Positions 53,101 to 62,100 of a stretch of DNA of 64,000 nt are shown here, one piece after another (the first letter of the stretch is position 1; the number at the start of each line of letters is the position of its first letter). Under the pieces are notes generated by a model that was given only the letters and a program-made list of their open reading frames with translations, was not told where the DNA came from and did not search any database. Position numbers and translations under genes: made by a program. The stretch covers positions 11,506,922 to 11,570,921 of the forward strand of contig NC_092678.1 of the NCBI RefSeq assembly GCF_964355755.1. Direction: 5' to 3'. Origin of the DNA: Antedon mediterranea (Eukaryota; Echinodermata; Crinoidea; Comatulida; Antedonidae).

Positions 53101-56100
53101 GGCCAAGAAGCAGCAGCAGTTACTGTGCCAACCTGATGATAATGATTGAAAGGCCAAGAAAGCAGCAGCAGTTACTGTGCCAACCTGATGATAATGATTG
53201 AAGGCCAAGAAGCAGCAGCAGTTACTGTGCCAACCTGATGATAATGATTGAAGGCCAAGAAGCAGCAGCAGTTACTGTGCCAACCTGATGATAATGATTG
53301 AAGGCCAAGAAGCAGCAGCAGTTACTGTGCCAACCTGATAATAATGATTGAAAGGCCAAGAAAGCAGCAGCAGTTACTGTGCCAACCTGATAATAATGAT
53401 TGAAAGCCAAGAAAGCAGCAGCAGTTACTGTGTCAACCTGATAATAATGATTGAAGGCCAAGGAAGCAGCAGCAGTTACTGTGCCAACCTGATGATAAAG
53501 ATTGAAGGCCAAGGAAGCAGCAGCAGTTACTGTGCCAACTTGATGATAATGATTGAAAGGCCAAGAAAGCAGCAGCAGTTACTGTGCCAACCTGATGATA
53601 ATGATTGAAAGGCCAAGAAAGCAGCAGCAGTTATTGTGCCAACCTGATGATAAAGATCGAAGGCCAAGGAAGCAGCAGCAGTTACTGTGTCAACCTGATG
53701 ATAATGATTGAAGGCCAAAGAAGCAGCAACAGTTACTGTGCCAACCTGATGATAAAGATTGAAGGCCAAGGAAGCAGCAGCAGTTACTGTGCCAACCTGA
53801 TGATAATGATTGAAGGCCAAGGAAGCAGCAGCAGTTACTGTGTCAACCTGATGATAATGATTGAAGGCCAAGGAAGCAGCAGCAGTTACTGTGTCAACCT
53901 GATAATAATGATTGAAGGCCAAGGAAGCAGCAGCAGTTACTGTGTCAACCTGATGATAATGATTGAAGGCCAAGGAAGCAGCAGCAGTTACTGTGCCAAC
54001 CTGATGGTAATGATTGAAGGCCAAGAAAGCAGCAGCAGTTACTGTGCCAACCTGATGATAATGATTGAAGGCCAAGGAAGCAGCAGCAACAGTTACTGTG
54101 CCAACCTGATGATAATGATTGAAGGCCAAGAAAGCAGCAACAGTTACTGTGTCAACCTGATGATAATGATTGAAGGCCAAGGAAGCAGCAGCAGTTACAT
54201 ACTGTTCCAACCTGATGATAATGATTTTTAACATAGTGGTGTGATGAATTGTTTTCGTTAAATTTGGTTTTTATGGCATTGGGAAAATGGCAATCTACAT
54301 TTATTCCTCTTGGCCAAAAGGAGTTTTCCATAGCTTTGTTGATAAATGTTTAATCAAATATGTATAAGTATGAGAAAAACTATTTTTAAATTTTATTTTT
54401 TTAATGTTTCATTATTTTAGTTTCACCAGAACTCAAGCCTCCTGCTTCAGAAAAGAATTTAGAGTTTTTATCAACAGTCAAAGAAGTTTGCATTAAAGTG
54501 AAGGCTAAACCATTGTATGTTAAAATGTTATATGTAAAAATGATAAGCATTAAACGATTTTCCCCTGCTGGTCATTGTATGTCTGTCTGTCTATTTCTAA
54601 TGTCTGTCTCTCTATTTCTAATGTCTGTCTGTCTATTTCTAATGTCTGTCTCTCTATTTCTAATGTCTGTCTCTCTATTTCTAATGTCTGTCTCTCTATT
54701 TCTAATGTCTGTCTCTCTATTTCTAATGTCTGTCTCTCTATTTCTAATGTCTGTCTCTCTATTTCTAATGTCTGTCTCTCTATTTCTAATGTCGGTCTCT
54801 CTATTTCTAATGTCTGTCTCTCTATTTCTAATGTCTGTCTCTCTATTTCTAATGTCTGTCTATCTATTTCTAATGTCTGTCTCTCTATTTCTAATGTCTG
54901 TCTCTCTATTTCTAATGTCTGTCTCTCTATTTCTAATGTCTGTCTGTCTATTTCTAATGTCTGTCTCTCTATTTCTAATGTCTGTCTCTCTATTTCTAAT
55001 GTCTGTCTCTCTATTTCTAATGTCTGTCTCTCTATTTCTAATGTCTGTCTCTCTATTTCTAATGTCTGTCTCTCTATTTCTAATGTCTGTCTCTCTATTT
55101 CTAATGTCTGTCTCTCTATTTCTAATGTCTGTCTCTCTATTTCTAATGTCTGTCTCTCTATTTCTAATGTCTGTCTCTCTATTTCTAATGTCTGTCTCTC
55201 TATTTCTAATGTCTGTCTCTCTATTTCTAATGTCTGTCTCTCTATTTCTAATTCTTAAAGTATATTCAATTTGATATTTTTAATTAGTAATTTCAAGAGC
55301 AAAATTGGATATTTGCTGCAGTTTTAATGTGCTACTGAACTATGATAATCATAACATAATTTGAACCATAACGCCTAAAGAAAAGTGTTTGAATTACCAA
55401 TTATTTTCAGGTTCAAACAAATAACAGTTTTTATTTATATATTATATTTAATTTTGTTATTTTAGGAGTTTCCAAAAGCAACAAAAAAGCAACAGTCAAT
55501 TGAAGAAAGATTCGTCCGTTACACAGTGTGATGAATCAATTAGTCAAAGAGAAGAAGAAAAGAAAACATCCAAGAATATGTTGACCACTAATTTGCTGGA
55601 TCATTTCAAGGTCTACTACAGAGACCTTGATATTACAGTATTCTCAGTATTTTCGTGGGCACCAATTTCAAATAGTTTTGGGGAAAATTCAAAAGAAGCA
55701 AAGGTATATTTTATTTTCCCATTTTATTCTAACTTTTGAATTAATACATAGTTTGTAATTGTAGATGTTGCGTCAGGGAGTTGAGTAATTAGATGTTTTG
55801 CCCTACTCTGACGTAATTTGTACTTTATACTAAGTACATTTCAGAATACTTGCGAAAAATTCGCAAGTAGTTCTCGGGTGGGACTCAAACCCACGACCTC
55901 CAGATCACTAGCTGTTAAAAAAGTATCAGCATCTTATTTGTAAAATAATTCTCTGTACATTTCTGATTGATTTATATATTGGATAAATTGGTGATGACAT
56001 CATGAAGGCATACATTTTTATCTCCAGTTAAGGGCCAAAATATAAAATAGGAGCCCTCTGGCGATTTCTGCATGCTTACGCCATATTTTATTTCACTTAG

Positions 56101-59100
56101 TTTCTGTACACATAGTTTTTTAACGTTCCATATTTTTTGGAAAGCAAATCAATTATTCATATCATCAATCTTTATTTCAATTAAAAATATTATTGTTAAA
56201 TGTTAGCAGGACGATGCACTAGAGGCCAAGGTATCAGCAGAACAAGTGGCATTTCTATTGAATGACCTTTACTACAAAGTTAATGAATCACTGAAACCGA
56301 AACAAAAGCTAATCAACTTGTCTAAGGTAAAACAAAAGCTAATCAACTTGTCTAAGGTAAAACAAAAGCTAATCAACTTGTCTAAGGTAAAATAGGATAA
56401 TAATATGTGCTTTATATTCCTCTTAATTAATTGAAATTCAGTTATTAGGGTTTTACAAGGTATGATGAAAATGTATGAAAATATCATAGCTCTCATTATT
56501 TATTATAACACCTGATTGAATTTTGCCAATTTGATTGGTTAATTACGTGTCATTTTGAATTAGCAATACCTGACGAAAAAGTGATATCTAATGGTGATAA
56601 TTAACACGCCCTAATGCAGGGGGTTTTTTTTTTAAAACATTTTAAGAATTTTTGTTACCATGTGTCCAAAGTTGAGCACTACCTTTTTGGCCCAGCTTCC
56701 TGCACTAGATTTACGATGAATAAATTGAATAAAAGTTGTTATACATGTTGGTAGTAGACATCAGGTTAAATAGCCAAAAACATTTTTTTGAAAAAAAAGT
56801 CTTTAGTTAGCTATTTTTGTCAAGAAAAAGACTAGCCCCACTTTAAATAGGAGAGTTTCCAAAATGTTCAATTCTTTTCTAGGATGCCATCTACAACTAA
56901 ATCCAGAAGAGGATCAGTTGCAACTCAGAACGCTGAGGACTGTGATCGGTATCACAGAAATATTTTTCCAAAATAGTGCTGTTGACTAGGTTAACCTTAT
57001 CCTGATAAATTAATACATTTTTTTCATAGAATTTGCACAACCAGAATAGCCATACACATATACCATTTGTAAGTGAAAATTGCATGGTAGATCGGGTTCT
57101 TGACCTAACTTCTGTGCTATGTCTTCACTTAGAAAATGCAAGTGCATTTTATCAGGTAAATTGTTGTTTTATTTAAAGGAGGGTTAATGGAATTATATTT
57201 GTTACATTTTTTAAAATAATATATTACTTATTATGAAATTTCCAAAGTTATTTTTTAAATTTTTTTATGTGATTTAAAGACACATTTCCTTCATTTTCAA
57301 TCTATTAAGGTCACAAACTACATTTTTTTGTAAAAATAAATACTATTGCACTTTTGGTGCAATAGAATCGACCATAACATTTTTTAGAATGGAAGAACTG
57401 TCAACTTTTCAGAGAGAATGGATTCTGCTAAAAAATAGAAAAGACAATTAACTTGGACACAAAGCAAGGCTTGGCCTTCGCGGCCTATCTATGCCTAGGG
57501 TATGCTTTTACGTTGCCGCTATTATCAGGCTACGAGTAGAGCCTACAAACTAGCCTGGGTTTGTCTAGGTAGAGAATGAGGCAAACTACATTCAGGGGTA
57601 TAATATTTTCCCTTTTATCATAACTAACCATTGACGTACATTTAAGACGATTGTAAAAAATATTGTTGTTTTTGCATTTGTTTTTTCAAAAATAATAAAA
57701 AGAATGTTTTATTCTTATTTGAATTTACAGGCATTGGCATCTGATGAAGAGGATTTGGATGATTCTTATCTGCCATCGTCTAACAGCGATCACATGGAAG
57801 CTTGTTACAGTCTAGTTCTGCAAGTGCTAATTGCTGTGACTTCTTGGTTTGTACATATACTGTAATAGTCATTTACTCAAATGTCACTTTCCCTAATAAT
57901 AATAAATACTAGGTCTTCACCAATTTGTATTACTGGATTCCAAAAAAATAGCAAAGAGACACGACATGTTGATCCTCTAGCTAGCGCACGATGTTTGTAC
58001 TTTATCACTGTTTAGCAGCTACTAGGTCTAAGACCGTTTACGAGAGGACATTCGACGCAAGCGACTTAGGTAGTACATTGTTTTCTGAGAAACAATGTTT
58101 AAAGTATTAATTTGTGTAAAAACTATTAATTGATTTGATCTCTTTTATTGCACCTGGTAATGCATTCCCGATACTATTACTATTAAGAAAATAATGTAGA
58201 TGTCTGAACAACTATTTGATTTCTACAAGTCTATAAATAATTATTTATTTTAGGTCTGGTTTTTCAAATGATGCAAATGAAGAATTACTGGAGAGTTTCT
58301 TTGTCCATATTTATAACCGTGTTCATACTACAAGTGAAGTAAAGGTGACAAGAGAGCAGCTGCTCAGGTAATACAGTTTGGTACCAAGCAATATTCAGAT
58401 GACTGCCTACTTGTACTTTTCTGCTAGCTAATTAATGCACATACAGTATACTTTTTTCTTAATGATAATACCTTAGTACAGTAGTTTAAAAAAAACAGTT
58501 AATGTATATTAATAATTAGAATAACCTTTTCTCTATAGAGAGTCATTTGTGTACCTGGAAAACTTTTCAAATTCTGTACCCAACTTGAACTGTGCTGTAT
58601 TACTTGTGAAACTACTTATTTCCATTGAGAACAAAGCTAACCTTGCTGACCTCCGTACTAAATTAGGTGAATAGTTTTCTATATTTCTAATTTGTTTGAC
58701 TATGGAGAAATAACTTATTATTTCTCCATCGTGTGACTAAAACATCATTTTTATATTTAATGGTAGACTTTTTAGTCCTCTTTGTTAAACTATTCCCTAA
58801 ATTTCTATTCATAAAAGAATAAGTCAATGTTTTCATATTTTAAAAATTCAATAATCTTTATGAAGCAAACAAACTTAATTCGGTCTATCAACTGACATAA
58901 CATTTATTTCTCAAAAATACATTATTATACAGTAACAACAATAGGTGTATGTAATAGTGCAAAGCCAGAAAATCAATGCATGTGGAAGTATGCCTAAGAA
59001 ACAAATAACAAAAATGGTATAGATAAGAAAGAAATATGGTACACAAATTGGAAAGAAAACAAATTAAAAAAATATATTTGAACTTGACGTCACTGTCGCT

Positions 59101-62100
59101 CTATTATAATTTCAATTAAGAGTAGTTTATGAATTTTTTAAAGGTAATCTGGGCAAGAAATTTCTTCAAAAGAAGTGGAGTATAGTTGACTGTGAAATGA
59201 TGTCCAAACGCAGTGAATTGATTCAACAACTATTAAGGTATATTAATGTTTAAGGTATATTAATGTTTAAGGTATATTAATGTTTAAGGTATATTAATGT
59301 TTAAAGTGTTATTATATCAGTTAATATTCTATTTAGATATTTTTCAAGCGGGGAGCACTAACAATTAAATATGTACTTGTTCAGAAAGTTCAAAATAACA
59401 GTGATCCACCGGCTAAAATTAAGTTGAAATTGCAGTTTCTGGATCTTCTTAAAAGAAATAACCTGTTTTTTGGGGGAGTTTTTTTTTTCAGAAATTTAGG
59501 CTTTGACTTAATATATTATTATTTTTTGTAATTGTTGATGTGTACTCCAGAAAATACCCAGGTCTGTCAAAAAATAGATTACAAAAAAAATGAGTTCATC
59601 ATTTTATCTTAACTATTAAAGGGGGAGGGGTAGTGTGTCCCTTGATCCGCCTCTCGTGTGTCACAGTTTTAAACATGAATTTTATAATTAAAGGGGGAGG
59701 GGTAGTGTGTCCCTTGATGCGCCTCTCGTGTGTCCCAGTTTTAAACATGAATTTTATAATTAAAGGGGGAGGGGTGGTGTGTCCCTTGATGCGCCTCTCG
59801 TGTGTCACAGTTTTAAACATGAATTTTATAATTAAAGCGGGAAGGGTAGTGTGTCCCTTGATGCGCCTCTCGTGTGTCACAGTTTTAAACATGAATTTTA
59901 TAATTGGTAATCCATTTGCAGAACATATGTGACATATTCAGATGACAGATTTGATTGCTTATCAACAATAACATCAACAGGAATGACGGAGCTTATTGAG
60001 AGTGAAGGAAGACAGGCTTCTCAGACATACCCACTGCTTACAAAGTATAGTGCACTATTTTACTTTTTAGAGACTCTAAAATCTATTGCAGTAGGCTAAC
60101 AGCTTTTAAAATAATATAAAACAAATATTGTAAATACCGTTAGTTGCAAGAGGTTATTTTGTTTCTGGGGAATGCAATGTCAGGTTTGTTTATAGCATGT
60201 CAGTAAAAGAAAATATATTTTGAGAACAATTTATAAAGCCATTTTCATATTTCTTTTTAGGCAATCATTTGGTTGTTTCTTCCGAAACATACTTTGTGAG
60301 CTTGTGCAGGGAGTAAAGCAGATTAGCTCAACTAAAGATGGCACAAATGATAATGCAGTGTGTCAGTGGAACGCAGCAATCAAGGTATTGCAAATGCTCA
60401 CTAAACTTATCAAGATGTTCACTGCAAAATCAAATATATCGGCATTATTGAAGGTGTGTATGCTATAGTAGTTAACGCGCCTTCAGCACTCTTGAGTGGT
60501 ATGTGCGCTATATAAATCCATATTATTATGTTATTGACGGTTTGTATACTATATTATTGAAGGTGTATATGTATGTATGTATATATATAAATAAAAAGTG
60601 TTGTGGATTTAAGTAGTAATTCCCAGTGGTTGTCTTTATCTTTACAAGTTTTGTCGCTCCATTTGACATTTCTATTGCAATAAGGGTATTTACAATGGTA
60701 CGACATGCACTACATTGTGCATTGTTTGTTTTATAACATGGGTCTATGAGTTATTTTAACTTACCTTTCTGGATGAATACACCTAGCCTAGAAGCTAGGC
60801 CTACCGCAGCAATCACCACTCTGCTAGGTGACTAAATCACCGCCTAGGACTAGGAGGCCCAGCCTAGACCTACCACAGCAGGCACCACTCTGGTCTGCAA
60901 CTAAATCACTTTCTAGCCTAGGCCTAGCAAAACAGTTGTATACCAGAAATGACAAGATATACAAGTCGTGTGTGTTTGTTTTGTTCTTTTTTTTTTTGCA
61001 GTAGAGATGACTAGTTCGTACTCATAAATCGTGCAATGCCTAGCGCGATCGGTTTTCTGCCATACGATTTACAGGCAGAGTGCACTCCAATGCATGATAG
61101 TGAAAAAGAAGCGATAGTGTCTTGAGCATGGCTGTTTCCGGTCGTAAAACAGCAGACAGTGCTGATATTGAATTTCTTGGAAGTTCATGTTATTAATACT
61201 ATTGAAATATTGAAAACCTTCCTGTGCTATTGTTTGTACTGGCTATTGTTTGTACTGGCTATTGTTTTTATATGTACTGTGTTTGTATTTATTTTCTATA
61301 GTTTTTTGTGTACTCTGGTTTATGTATACAGGGTATTACAAATAAATGAATATCATGCAATATTTATGTTTTTTACAGCAAGGACAAAAATTCATCGATG
61401 TATTTCTACGGAGTGGGATGCCAATTCTTGATAAAATGTTTAGATTAAAAAAGGATGATGTATTAAACATGTTAAAGACCTTACAACACAGTACTCGTAT
61501 GCTACATCACATCTGCAGTCATTCTAAGGTAATTTATTCTCTTTTATAACTTGAGTTGCCATTGATTGGTTAATTACACATCATGTGCTATTCGTTATTG
61601 TGCACTAATGACCATTGAGTGGCACTATTGAATGATGAACGTCACTATTGAACACTTTTTGTATAAGAATATTGCCATGCAAGGTTGTTTTTTTGCCCTC
61701 AAATGTGAAAATTTTTTTAAAAAATCATAAATCCATTAAATGTCAAAATTATCAGTTTTTATGTTAGATGAGCAAAAGGAATTCTACAAATGTGCAAACA
61801 TTTTTTTCAACCATAATTAAAATGTAATTGTGTTATGCGCGATTTTAACAATTTATGAAATTTGCATAAGATTTACTAGTCTGGATTCCAGATGGAGTTT
61901 TGACTTAATATTTTTGCACAAATGTTTTGCTATTTTAAAAAAGTATCATGTTGCTGACACATTCATCATGCCTAATGCAAAGTATCATGTTGCTGACACA
62001 TTCATCATGCCTAATGCAAAGTATCATGTTGCTGACACATTCATCATGCCTAATGCAAAGTATCATGTTGCTGACACATTCATCATGCCTAATGCAAAGT

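Noticed and set aside
51135-54234. Long repetitive frames on both strands ([15 protein letters not shown]-like and [14 protein letters not shown]-like)
   Set aside because: The 51-bp unit is a multiple of three and lacks stops in these frames; frames break at every 50- or 52-bp variant and carry no family similarity.
54498-55274. Hydrophobic MSVSLFL-repeat frame resembling membrane helices
   Set aside because: 21-bp minisatellite directly after the exon 26 donor.
56882-56960. Possible FANCD2 exon after TTTTCTAG
   Set aside because: In the required phase it reads six codons to a stop; the exon at 57030-57155 fits phase and homology instead.
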